This document shows positions 34,626-42,394 of a stretch of 42,394 nt of DNA, in pieces. Position 1 is the first letter of the stretch; each line of letters starts with the position of its first letter. The notes beneath the pieces are model-generated. The model was not told where the DNA came from. It saw only the letters and a program-made list of their open reading frames with translations, and did no database searches. Source of the DNA: Gammaproteobacteria bacterium (GTDB lineage: Bacteria; Pseudomonadota; Gammaproteobacteria; Thiohalospirales; Thiohalospiraceae); contig WFXP01000057.1 of NCBI GenBank assembly GCA_015490535.1, forward strand, positions 1 to 42,394. The letters run 5' to 3'. The position numbers and the translations under genes were made by a program.

Positions 34626-34632
34626 ACACTCT

Positions 34633-36171
34633 TCACTCCTCCTCGGTGACCCGCAGCACCTCTTCCAGGCTGGTGAGTCCTTCCAGCACCGCCTGCATCC
34701 CCTGCGCGCGCAGGCTGGGCGAACGGCTGCGCGCATGCTCCTCCAGCTGCTGCTCGTTGGCGTTCTCGTGAATCAGGGCGCGCATCTGCTCGTCGAACAC
34801 CACCAGCTCATAGAGGCCGCGCCGCCCCACGTAGCCCTGCTGGTTGCACCGCTTGCAGCCGCGGGGCCGGTATATGGTGGGTGGTGGCGCCGGAGAGACC
34901 CCCAGTTGAAGGCACTCCGCCTCGCTGGCGCGGTGGGCCTCCCGGCAGTGGGGGCAGAGGCCGCGCACCAGCCGCTGCGCCAGTACCCCCACCACGCTGG
35001 AGGCGAGCAGGAAGGACTCCACTCCCATGTCACGCAGCCGGGTGACGGCCCCCACCGCGGTGTTGGTGTGCAGGGTGGAGAGGACCAGGTGGCCGGTGAG
35101 ACTGGCCTGTACCGCAATCTCGGCGGTCTCCAGGTCGCGGATCTCCCCCACCATCACCACATCCGGGTCCTGGCGGAGGATGGCGCGCAGGCCGCGGGCG
35201 AAACTCATGTCCACCTTGGTGTTTACCTGGGTCTGGCCGATTCCGTCCAGGTAGTATTCGATGGGATCTTCCACCGTGAGGATGTTGCGGCTGGAGGTGT
35301 TGAGCCGGGTTACCGCGGCGTAGAGGGTGGTGGTCTTGCCGGAGCCGGTGGGGCCGGTGACCAGCAGGATGCCGTGCGGCCGGTGGATCAGCCGATCCAG
35401 CTCCTCGCGGGTGGCGGTGGGCATTCCCAGGTGCTCTAGATCCAGCCTTCCCGCCTGCTTGTCCAGCAGGCGCATCACCACCCGCTCGCCGTTGCCGCTC
35501 GGCAGGGTGGAGACGCGCACATCCACCGCCCGGCCGGCGATGCGCAGCGAGATGCGTCCATCCTGGGGGATGCGTTTCTCGGCAATGTCCAGTTTCGCCA
35601 TCACCTTGATGCGCGATACCAGCAGCGGGGCCAGCGCGCGATTGGGCTGCAGCACGTCGCGCAGCACCCCATCCACCCGGAAGCGCACCCGCAGGCGGCG
35701 CTCGAAGGGTTCGATGTGGATATCGGAGGCATCCACCTTGACCGCTTCGGTGAACAGGGCGTTTATCAGCCGGATGATGGGAGCGTCATCCTCGCTCTCC
35801 AGCAGATCCTCAGGCTCCGAGAGCTGCTGGGCGACGCTGGCCAGGTCCATCTCCTCATCCAGGCCATCCATCTGCAGCATCGCCTCCCCGCTGCCACTTT
35901 CGTACAGCTGCTGCAGCACCCGCTCGAACTGTTCGCTATCCACTATCTCCAGCTGCAGCGGGGTGGCGGTAAAGCGGCGCACCTCGGCCAGGACCAGGGG
36001 GGATACATCGCTTCTGCAGAGCACGCTGACGGATCCCTCGCCGCCCCCGGTAATCAGCACCCCGTGACGCCTGGCGAAGGGAAACGGCAGCTGTGGAGGA
36101 GGTTGCGGCTGCTCCTCCTGAACGGGTGGCGCCTCGCGCAGCGGTTCCATTTTGCCGGCCGGTTCGCTCAT
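34633..36171 (-). CDS. gspE: Type II secretion ATPase E
   Basis: The 512-residue traffic ATPase has Walker A GPTGSGKT at residues 273-280, Asp box VEDPIEY near 300, Walker B DVVMVGEIRD (337-346) and His box HLVLSTLHTN (361-370). A C-terminal four-cysteine zinc site is formed by C406, C409, C439 and C442. The N-terminal domain of about 130 residues would bind GspL. It powers pseudopilus assembly from the cytoplasm. The first 30 residues are Pro/Gln-rich and look variable. The ATG overlaps the gspD stop; downstream, repeat DNA separates it from gspF. Confidence 0.95.
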   Translation of the reverse strand: MSEPAGKMEPLREAPPVQEEQPQPPPQLPFPFARRHGVLITGGGEGSVSVLCRSDVSPLVLAEVRRFTATPLQLEIVDSEQFERVLQQLYESGSGEAMLQMDGLDEEMDLASVAQQLSEPEDLLESEDDAPIIRLINALFTEAVKVDASDIHIEPFERRLRVRFRVDGVLRDVLQPNRALAPLLVSRIKVMAKLDIAEKRIPQDGRISLRIAGRAVDVRVSTLPSGNGERVVMRLLDKQAGRLDLEHLGMPTATREELDRLIHRPHGILLVTGPTGSGKTTTLYAAVTRLNTSSRNILTVEDPIEYYLDGIGQTQVNTKVDMSFARGLRAILRQDPDVVMVGEIRDLETAEIAVQASLTGHLVLSTLHTNTAVGAVTRLRDMGVESFLLASSVVGVLAQRLVRGLCPHCREAHRASEAECLQLGVSPAPPPTIYRPRGCKRCNQQGYVGRRGLYELVVFDEQMRALIHENANEQQLEEHARSRSPSLRAQGMQAVLEGLTSLEEVLRVTEEE

Positions 36172-38384
36172 GGGGTATTCACGGCACCCCCGGATGGAGG
36201 CGGCAGGGCGAGATCGGTTCCTGCCGGTTCGTCTCGCAGCTGCCGTATCTCCCGCTCCAGCCCGGTCTCCTCGAACGGAGGCGGAAGCTGCAGCGTGTCA
36301 TCCAGCTCCTCCATCAGCGGGGTATCCTCGGCGCGCATCAGGGAGGAGAGGCTGTTGCGGATCTCCAGCTGCTCACCGCGCATATAGTTGTACTTGTCCC
36401 CGGTCAATCGCCCGATGGTGGCCTGATCGCGCAAGATCACCGGGCGCATGAACACCATCAGGTTACGCTTCTCCTTGGCGGTCTTGTTGTAGCGGAACAG
36501 CCAGCCCAGCACCGGAATATCCCCCAGCAGCGGCACGCGCTGTTCGCGCACCACCATCTTGTCGTCGATCAGCCCTCCCAGCACCAGGATCTTGCCGTTG
36601 TCCACCATTACGCTGGTCTTGATGGAGCGCTTGTTGGTGTATGGCCCCAGCTCCGAGTCCTGGCTCACGCTGGAGATCTCCTGCTCGATCTCCAGCTTGA
36701 TGGCGCTGCCCTCGTTGATCTGGGGGCGCACCTTGAGTTTCAGCCCCACATCCTCCCGCTTGATGGTCTGGAACGGGTTGGTGGGGGTGGAGGTGCCGCC
36801 GGGAGTGGTGTAGGAGCCGGTGATGAAGGGGCGGTTCTCACCCACCACGATCTCGGCCTCCTCGTTATCCATGGTGACGATGTTGGGGGTGGAGAGCACG
36901 TTGGTGCTGCCGTCCGAGGTGAGCGCCCGCAACAGCGCCCCGAAATCGGTGCCGCCGCCACCGATGCTGCCCACCACCATCGCCAGCCCGCTGCTCAGGT
37001 TAAGCCCCTTTCCGGCCTGGGCGCTGGCCACATTGGCGGCCAGGCCACTGATTCCCCCGAAATCTATGGTGCCGATGGGCGCCACGCCGGAGCCGCCGGC
37101 GGTTCCATCCACGATCCACTCCACCCCCAGCTCCCGCTTGCGGTCCAGGGAAACCTCGGCGATGATGGTCTCCACCAGCACCTGCGCCCGCGGTATGTCC
37201 AGCTTGGCGATCACCGCCTGCAGGGAGCGGAACTGGTCGGGAGGAGCGGTGATTATCAGGGCGTTGGTCCCCTCGTCCGCCTGGATGCTGACATTGGCCA
37301 GCATCGCGCGCCCCGCCGGACCGGCCGCGGGCGGGGACTTGCCCCCCTTGGCCTGCCCGCCCCTGCGAACACCCGCAGCCTGCTGCTGGGCCGCCTTTTT
37401 CTCCGCCTCACTGATCCCCGTGAGCACCTTGACCAGATCGGAGGCCTTGGCATAACGCAGATAGACAACCTGGGTATTGCCCCCACCCATCTCGATGGGG
37501 GTATCCAGTTCGGTGATGATGCGCCGCATGCGCAGCCGCTCGGCCGGATCCCCCCCCAGCAGGATGCTGTTGGTGCGCTCATCCGCCACGAACAGCGGAC
37601 CCTCCATCCCCTGGGCCTTACCCTTGCCCCCCTTCTGCTGCAGGCTTGAGAGGATTCGCACCACCTCGGCCGCGGAGGCGTGCTGCAACCGAATCACCTC
37701 CACCTCGCTGCTGCCCGGGCGATCGATGCTCTTGATGATCTTGCGCAGGCGGGCGATGTTGGCCGCCCGATCCGAGATGATCAGGGTGTTGGTGGCCTGA
37801 TAGGCGGCCATGTGACCCTGGGGGGGCACCAGCGGGCGCAGCACCGGCACCAGCTGGGCGGCAGAGACATGCTCCACCTGCACCACATGGGTGATCATGT
37901 CGTTGCTCGGAGCACCCTGACGCGCTCCGGTCACTACCGGCAGGCCGCCCTGCTTGGCATTGGCGGCCGGAACGATGCGGATGGTGCTGCCGTCCGGAAT
38001 GGCGGCAAAACCATGCACCTCGAGAACCGACAGGAACACCTGGTAGATCTCGTCCGCGCCCATGGGGCGGGAAGAGACCACCGTCACCTTGCCCTTTACC
38101 CGGGGGTCGATGACGAAGTTGCGCCCGGTTATGTCCGCCACGGTCTGGATCACCACATTGAGATCCGCATCCTTGAAGTTGAGTGTCACCTCCTCCTCCG
38201 CCCGAACCGGAGCGGTGGCCAGGACGAGCGCCAGAACCAGCAGAACCAGGCGGCAAGCCGCCGGCAGGGCGCACCTGGCGCCCCCCGGCCCACCGTCGCC
38301 GGTTCCGGACAGATTATCGAACGCATAAGGTGACGAAGGCATGTGGTGGCACCCTGTGGTGGTTGTTGTTCGGTTCAGCAGCAC
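36168..38384 (-). CDS. gspD: Type II secretion secretin D
   Basis: The 738-residue secretin has a signal segment (CRLVLLVLALVLATAPVRAE) then N0 (VTLNFKDADLNVVIQTVADI), N1-N3 repeats (VIRLQHASAAEVVRILSSLQ; VVYLRYAKASDLVKVLTGIS) and the C-terminal secretin core (DFGALLRALTSDGSTNVLST, VGENRPFITGSY, GLKLKVRPQINEG and VPLLGDIPVLGWLFR). A Gly/Lys/Ala-rich insertion lies between repeats near residue 340. It forms the outer-membrane channel. The GTG start has AGGAG nine bases upstream; an internal ATG 42 bases later would shorten the cytoplasmic leader and is possible. The final roughly 60 residues may bind a pilotin, but none is encoded nearby. Confidence 0.93.
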   Translation of the reverse strand: MLLNRTTTTTGCHHMPSSPYAFDNLSGTGDGGPGGARCALPAACRLVLLVLALVLATAPVRAEEEVTLNFKDADLNVVIQTVADITGRNFVIDPRVKGKVTVVSSRPMGADEIYQVFLSVLEVHGFAAIPDGSTIRIVPAANAKQGGLPVVTGARQGAPSNDMITHVVQVEHVSAAQLVPVLRPLVPPQGHMAAYQATNTLIISDRAANIARLRKIIKSIDRPGSSEVEVIRLQHASAAEVVRILSSLQQKGGKGKAQGMEGPLFVADERTNSILLGGDPAERLRMRRIITELDTPIEMGGGNTQVVYLRYAKASDLVKVLTGISEAEKKAAQQQAAGVRRGGQAKGGKSPPAAGPAGRAMLANVSIQADEGTNALIITAPPDQFRSLQAVIAKLDIPRAQVLVETIIAEVSLDRKRELGVEWIVDGTAGGSGVAPIGTIDFGGISGLAANVASAQAGKGLNLSSGLAMVVGSIGGGGTDFGALLRALTSDGSTNVLSTPNIVTMDNEEAEIVVGENRPFITGSYTTPGGTSTPTNPFQTIKREDVGLKLKVRPQINEGSAIKLEIEQEISSVSQDSELGPYTNKRSIKTSVMVDNGKILVLGGLIDDKMVVREQRVPLLGDIPVLGWLFRYNKTAKEKRNLMVFMRPVILRDQATIGRLTGDKYNYMRGEQLEIRNSLSSLMRAEDTPLMEELDDTLQLPPPFEETGLEREIRQLRDEPAGTDLALPPPSGGAVNTP

Positions 38385-38390
38385 GAAAGT

Positions 38391-39305
38391 TCACTCCTCG
38401 AGCGACAGGGTAACGGTCTGTTGCCGCCCACGCCGCTCCAGCACCACACTCACCTCGGTGGCACTGGAGAGCTGACTCAGCAGGGCCAGACCACTGGCCG
38501 GATCGTTCAGCTCCATTCCGTTTACACTCACTATGACATCTCCGGAGCGCAGCCCCAACCGCCGGAAAAGCGCCCGATCCCTGCCGGGAAACAGCTTGAA
38601 CCCCTTGATCTGCCCCCCTTCCTTCACCGGGCGGGTACGGATCAGCCCCACCAGCTCCTGGGGGTTGGTGAGCATCTTGTCCCGGTAGTCGCGCAGCTCC
38701 GCCGCCGAGATACGTGGCACGATCCGGTTCCTGTCAGATGCTCGTCCCTCCCTGGTGACCACCTTCACCGGCGAGCTGCTGCCGCGGCCGCTGCCCCCGA
38801 ATTTCTTGGGCAGGCGCAGGGTCTCCATACGTCCCGCACGGGTCTGCAATATGACGCGATCGGCTCCGATCTCCTTCAGCACCGCTCCACCCGGCAGTTT
38901 ATCATCCAGGGCGTAGTATTTCTCCTCCCCGGCCGGTCCCGAGATTATGGCCCGGGCAAGCGCCGGATCTCCGGTCGCAACCACCCCGCGCAGGGTAAGC
39001 CGCAGTTTGGTCTCCGGCGCCTCCCTGGTGGCGGGAACGGGACTCTCCCCTCTGGCCTGCACCTTCCCAAACAGGTGCAGGCCGCCCAGATTGAGAGGGG
39101 CGCTTCCCGCGGTCGGCGTGGCGCGGCGCATCTCCGTATCCCCCGGGTCGTCGCGCTCCCAGGCGGGCGGAGGGAACAGCACCCAGACCAGGGTTGCCAT
39201 CTGGTAGGCCAGAGCCACCACCAGGGCGCCGGTAACCCAAGGGGCGAGGCGCGGGAGCTGCTGCAGGAACGGAACCACTCTCTTGTCCAGGTAACTATTG
39301 GTCAT
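38391..39305 (-). CDS. gspC: Type II secretion inner-membrane protein C
   Basis: From the ATG chosen (MTNSYLDKRVVPFLQ) the protein is 304 residues, with one transmembrane helix at about 23-44, a periplasmic HR domain (LGGLHLFGKVQ and TLRGVVATGDPALARAIIS) and a C-terminal PDZ-like domain (FRRLGLRSGDVIVSVNGMEL). GspC links the inner-membrane platform to the secretin and helps select substrates. A frame to 39350 would add 15 residues that do not resemble a start. It is the first gene of the operon, so the promoter must lie in 39306-39740, but none is clear. Confidence 0.92.
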   Translation of the reverse strand: MTNSYLDKRVVPFLQQLPRLAPWVTGALVVALAYQMATLVWVLFPPPAWERDDPGDTEMRRATPTAGSAPLNLGGLHLFGKVQARGESPVPATREAPETKLRLTLRGVVATGDPALARAIISGPAGEEKYYALDDKLPGGAVLKEIGADRVILQTRAGRMETLRLPKKFGGSGRGSSSPVKVVTREGRASDRNRIVPRISAAELRDYRDKMLTNPQELVGLIRTRPVKEGGQIKGFKLFPGRDRALFRRLGLRSGDVIVSVNGMELNDPASGLALLSQLSSATEVSVVLERRGRQQTVTLSLEE

Positions 39306-39418
39306 GGTTGCAAACCGGTCAAAGCGGAGCGGGAAGCGGGCGGACTGCACGCGCTCCGGCCTCCCGGCATGGTCTCACAATATTAACGTTTATGATATGC
39401 AAACCTTAAACATTATCA

Positions 39419-39588
39419 CCAAGCCATTTGATGGCAAAGCCTCTTTCAGAGAGCCCCGCGGGTTCCGGACCAAGGCGCGGCGCGCAGGAAGCGGCCTACC
39501 CTCGCCAAGGGCCGCACCGCACGGACGGGCCGGGCGTCTGGATGATATCCGCTGAACGAGGCCTCTCTTTTGCCATCGAGTGTCTTGG
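39419..39588. repeat. Singleton palindromic element D upstream of the gsp operon
   Basis: This 170-bp stretch has imperfect inverted ends: CCAAGCCATTTGATGGCAAA on the left and the inverse of CCAAGACACTCGATGGCAAA on the right, followed inward by GCCTCTTTCAG and its inverse CTGAACGAGGC. The interior carries the same core motifs CCAAGGCG (39470) and GCACCGC (39514) as other elements in the window. The remaining intergenic DNA between gspC and the VanZ-like gene (39306-39740) holds no gene; it must contain divergent promoters. Confidence 0.55.
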
Positions 39589-39740
39589 CATGTCGTGTTC
39601 AGGGGCTCCAGGAACAGGGTGGGTCCGGCATCGCAGCTCTGCCGCGTTGCCCTGATCGGCTCCAGCCGGCTATTCTACTATGAATCTTCTGTTTCTGACC
39701 CGGCAACCGGGTACTTTTGGCCACTGGAGACCGGAAAAGT

Positions 39741-40247
39741 ATGATGACACCCTGGATTTCGGGCGGCAGGGCGGCATGGGGTGCCTGGCTGCTGCTGCTG
39801 ATAGCCATCCCCTCCATATCCGCATGGGGGCGGCCCTTGCTGGAGGCGCTGCTGGGACTCATGTCACCCACCTGGCTGGCGCTGCTGATGATCCTCTGCT
39901 CGCTGCTGGCTCTCGCCGCCTGTACCGTCTGGGCATACCGGAGACAGGGGACACGGCGGGCGGTACTGCTCTCGGGCTGGTTGATCGTGCTGTTTCTGCT
40001 GCTCCCCCTTACCCTTCCGGTGGTGGAGGAGCGCATCCACTTTCTGCTGTTTGGCGGCTTCGGTTTCTTCTCGGTACTGCTGTTTCCCCTGCTGGTGGCT
40101 CTGGCGGTGGCGCTGCTCGGGGCGGGCCTGGACGAACTGTGGCAATGGGTGCTGCCGGATCGGGTGGGAGACTGGCGTGATGTGGGTATCAACGCGATAG
40201 CCGCCGTGGGGGGAGCGGTGGCGGCCCGCCTTGGAGGCGGCAGATGA
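39741..40247 (+). CDS. VanZ-like integral membrane protein
   Basis: The 168-residue protein has four or five hydrophobic segments and the VanZ-like pattern ERIHFLLFGGFGFFS, then GAGLDELWQWVLPDRVGDWR followed by DVGINAIAAVGGA. VanZ-like proteins are poorly understood; some confer low-level teicoplanin resistance, but the motif is widespread and does not imply resistance here. The start ATG (39741 or 39744) has GGAGA about ten bases upstream; a TTG further back would add eight residues. It overlaps the next gene by four bases. Confidence 0.78.
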   Translation: MMTPWISGGRAAWGAWLLLLIAIPSISAWGRPLLEALLGLMSPTWLALLMILCSLLALAACTVWAYRRQGTRRAVLLSGWLIVLFLLLPLTLPVVEERIHFLLFGGFGFFSVLLFPLLVALAVALLGAGLDELWQWVLPDRVGDWRDVGINAIAAVGGAVAARLGGGR

Positions 40248-41110
40248 GAGCCGCGCTCTTCACGCTGCTGTTGCTGGCCAGTACGGCCGCCGGCGCCCTT
40301 TCCCTCACGGTACTGGATGTGGGAGAGGGACAGGCGCTGCTGCTGCATGAGGGGCGCCGCGGGATCCTCATAGACACCGGGCACCCCGGCAAGGCCGCCC
40401 AGGTGGTGCGCCGCCTCTCCTCCGTGGGAGTGGAGCAGCTGGACTATCTGGTTCTCACCCATCTGCATCCGGACCATGCGGGAGGCTACTTTCGCATCCG
40501 GGAGAGCTTCCCCGACACCCCGCTGCTCTACAGCGGGCATCCGCTGCCACCGGATGTCCAACCGGATCTGGTGCGCTGGCTGGACCGGTCGATCGCGGAG
40601 GATGGCCACTGGCGGCGCTTCGTCGCCGGAGACAGCATCCGGTGGCAGGGGGGGAGTCTGGAGGCGTTGTGGCCGACCTCTTTCAGCGGCGCCAATCTCA
40701 ACCGTCACTCCCTGGTGCTGCTGCTCCGCTACGGCGACTTGAGGCTGCTGTTCATGGGTGATGCCGACAGTGTGGTCGAGAGAGAGCTGATGGCCCGGGG
40801 AGCGCTTCCTGACAGGGTGGATCTGCTGGTGGCTGGTCACCACGGGGCTGCAGATGCCAGCAGCGAGCCTTTCATAGCGGCCATCGAGCCGGCGATTGCG
40901 GTGATCTCGGTGAACCGGGAAAACATCCGGGGTTACCCGGACCGGAGGGTGGTAGAGAGGCTGCAGCGTCCCGGAACCCGCCTGGTGCGCACGGACCGGG
41001 ATGGGGAGCTCCGCTTCCGGCTGCGGTGTGGCGGCGGTGCCGGCGGCGCCGCCTGTCGTGGCGGATGCTGCATAGAGATCGACCCGGGAGAGGCCGGGGC
41101 CAGGCGGTAG
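40244..41110 (+). CDS. ComEC/Rec2-related metallo-beta-lactamase-fold hydrolase, probably exported
   Basis: The 288-residue protein starts with a signal peptide (RAALFTLLLLASTAAGA), followed by LTVLDVGEGQALLLHEGRRG and the metal-binding THLHPDHAGG (His73, His75, Asp77, His78), then LFMGDAD and LLVAGHHGAAD. This is the ComEC-like MBL domain but without the ComEC membrane channel, and apparently exported to the periplasm. The last 30 residues are unusually rich in Gly and Cys (RCGGGAGGAACRGGCC). In ComEC this domain is linked to DNA uptake, but free-standing versions have unknown substrates. It overlaps the VanZ-like gene. Confidence 0.82.
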   Translation: MRAALFTLLLLASTAAGALSLTVLDVGEGQALLLHEGRRGILIDTGHPGKAAQVVRRLSSVGVEQLDYLVLTHLHPDHAGGYFRIRESFPDTPLLYSGHPLPPDVQPDLVRWLDRSIAEDGHWRRFVAGDSIRWQGGSLEALWPTSFSGANLNRHSLVLLLRYGDLRLLFMGDADSVVERELMARGALPDRVDLLVAGHHGAADASSEPFIAAIEPAIAVISVNRENIRGYPDRRVVERLQRPGTRLVRTDRDGELRFRLRCGGGAGGAACRGGCCIEIDPGEAGARR

Positions 41111-41164
41111 CGGAGCGGATCTCCACCGGTTACAATATCCCGCCCTGTTCGACGGAGCCGCACC

Positions 41165-41908
41165 ATGCAGGACTACTCACCACCAGACGATCTCCTCCAA
41201 GGGCGTGCCATCCTGGTCACCGGGGCCGGTGATGGCATCGGCGCGGCGGCGGCAAGGAGCTTCGCGCGCCACGGGGCGACCGTAATACTGCTGGGGCGCA
41301 CCATACGCAAGCTGGAGGCGGTCTATGACGCCATCGAACAGTCCGGGGGGCCGCAGCCCGCCATCTACCCGATGAACCTGGAGGGGGCTAGCCCCAAGGA
41401 TTACCAGGACCTGGCCGCAACCCTGGAGCGGGAGTTCGGCCGCCTGGACGGACTACTGCACAACGCGGCCATCCTGGGAGTCCTGACGCCCCTGGAGATG
41501 TATGATCTGGAGCTGTGGGCCAGGGTGATGCAGGTAAACCTGAACGCCCCCTATCTGCTGACCCGCGCCTGCCTGCCGCTGCTGAAGGGTTCGGAGGATG
41601 CCTCGGTGCTGTTCACCTCCTCCTCCGTGGGACACCGGGGCCGGGCCTACTGGGGCGCCTACGGGATCTCCAAGGCGGCCGCCGAGAACATGATGCAGAT
41701 CCTGGCCGATGAGCTGGAGGAGAACACCTCCGTCCGCGTCAACAGCATCGACCCCGGGGCGGTGCGCACCCGGATGCGGGCCAAGGCCTATCCTGGCGAG
41801 GATCCCAATATCCACCCCGCCCCCGAGGAGATCATGGGGATCTACCTCTATCTGATGGGCCCCGACAGCAGGGGCGAGACCGGCAGATCCTTCAAGGCGC
41901 AACAGTAA
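41165..41908 (+). CDS. yciK: YciK-family short-chain dehydrogenase/reductase
   Basis: The 247-residue classical SDR has TGAGDGIG (residues 19-26), LHNAAILG (the NNAG-like motif), catalytic Ser153, Tyr166 and Lys170 (YGISK), and VRVNSIDPGAVRTRMRAKAY near the C-terminus. The start MQDYSPPDDLLQGRAILVTG and the end RGETGRSFKAQQ are typical of the YciK group of gammaproteobacteria, whose physiological substrate is not established. It starts 54 bases after the preceding gene in the same direction and may be co-transcribed. The stop is followed by about 80 bases of plain sequence and then the terminal inverted repeat. Confidence 0.88.
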   Translation: MQDYSPPDDLLQGRAILVTGAGDGIGAAAARSFARHGATVILLGRTIRKLEAVYDAIEQSGGPQPAIYPMNLEGASPKDYQDLAATLEREFGRLDGLLHNAAILGVLTPLEMYDLELWARVMQVNLNAPYLLTRACLPLLKGSEDASVLFTSSSVGHRGRAYWGAYGISKAAAENMMQILADELEENTSVRVNSIDPGAVRTRMRAKAYPGEDPNIHPAPEEIMGIYLYLMGPDSRGETGRSFKAQQ

Positions 41909-41988
41909 GGGGAATACGCTCAGCCGGCCCCTGAAGTGGGACATCCAGGTCGCAGACTCAAGAAATTATCGCGACAATCCGGTAACAG

Positions 41989-42394
41989 GGGAAAAATGCC
42001 CGATACGCCGCCTGGGTGCTGGGGGCTGGTACTCTATTCAAGGCAATAAATCGGGAGGCTCCTCCTCAAATCGTGTGGGTGAAATGGTAAATCACCGCGT
42101 AGCGGCTCCGTCCTTGACAGGCAGAATGCACGCCACATAATCGGGAACCAGAAGGGGATTGGGGCCGTCTGGCCGGGGAGTGGCGGATATCCACCACCTG
42201 CGCCAATTGCAAGCGGTCCGGCAATCCCAAAGTCTCCCCAATCCCCTTCTGCCGACCAGTTTCCGGCGTGCATTCTGCCTGTCAAGGATGATTTACCATT
42301 TCGCCCACATGATTTGAGGAGGAGCCTCCCGATTTATTGCCTTGAATAGAGTACCAGCCCCCAGCACCCAGGCGGCGTATCGGGCATTTTTCCC
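41989..42394. repeat. Large terminal inverted repeat containing element B4
   Basis: The 40 bases at 41989-42028 are the exact reverse complement of the 40 bases at 42355-42394, the last bases of the window. Between them lies family B element B4, so the whole 406-bp stretch is one palindrome with a perfect outer arm. Other family B copies do not have such paired flanks. It may be a genuine inverted duplication or a fold-back assembly artefact at a contig end. Confidence 0.85.
42029..42354 (-). repeat. Family B palindromic element, copy B4
   Basis: This 326-bp element has ends GTACTCTATTCAAGGCAATA and its exact inverse. The interior is the family B palindrome in the opposite orientation to B1 and B3: the extra CGCGTAGCGGCTCCG segment is near the left arm here and near the right arm there. 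The outer arms are perfect for the first 45 or so bases (through GGAGGCTCC), then mismatches appear. It has no supported gene. Confidence 0.85.

Overview
The window looks like chromosomal DNA of a gammaproteobacterium. It has a complete type II secretion operon in gspC-to-gspN order that includes gspN, a YciK-type short-chain dehydrogenase, and an MCE lipid-transport operon with an outer-membrane-associated lipoprotein. Secretion and transport genes are GC-rich; the polysaccharide genes look more AT-rich and mixed in codon use. I cannot name the genus. A sulfur-oxidising Chromatiales-like host would fit, but that is only a guess.

Layout, left to right. (1) Bases 1-114 hold the start of an AbiEi-like antitoxin gene on the minus strand, with a promoter and two palindromes. 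(2) 630-4169 is a plus-strand MCE operon: STAS-MlaE permease, ATPase, MCE substrate-binding protein and PqiC-like lipoprotein. (3) 4329-25941 is a minus-strand surface polysaccharide locus. It encodes eight glycosyltransferases, a Wzx-like flippase, a Wzy-like polymerase, UDP-glucuronate decarboxylase, GDP-mannose 4,6-dehydratase, another sugar epimerase, two methyltransferases, a WcaF-like acetyltransferase and a large beta-helix lipoprotein. (4) 26.1-27.5 kb is repeat debris with no gene I can support. (5) 27489-39305 is the type II secretion operon gspCDEFGHIJKLMN on the minus strand, mostly with overlapping genes. (6) 39741-41908 on the plus strand holds a VanZ-like membrane protein, a secreted ComEC-like metallo-beta-lactamase-fold protein and a YciK-like reductase.

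The polysaccharide locus reads as a Wzx/Wzy pathway. Nucleotide sugars are made by Uxs, Gmd and the epimerase, glycosyltransferases assemble a repeat unit, methyl and acetyl groups decorate it, Wzx flips it and Wzy polymerises it. No initiating phosphoglycosyltransferase, Wzz/Wzc or Wza is visible here.

The most unusual feature is the density of short palindromic, protein-free repeats. At least three families with different terminal inverted repeats recur: A (four copies), B (four copies plus extra ends) and C (two copies), with a singleton D. They fill almost every sizeable intergenic gap, supply the stop codons of three glycan genes, sit between gspE and gspF, and several share a common internal core although their ends differ. 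The window finishes inside a B element whose 40-bp flanks are perfect inverted copies of each other, ending exactly at the last base.
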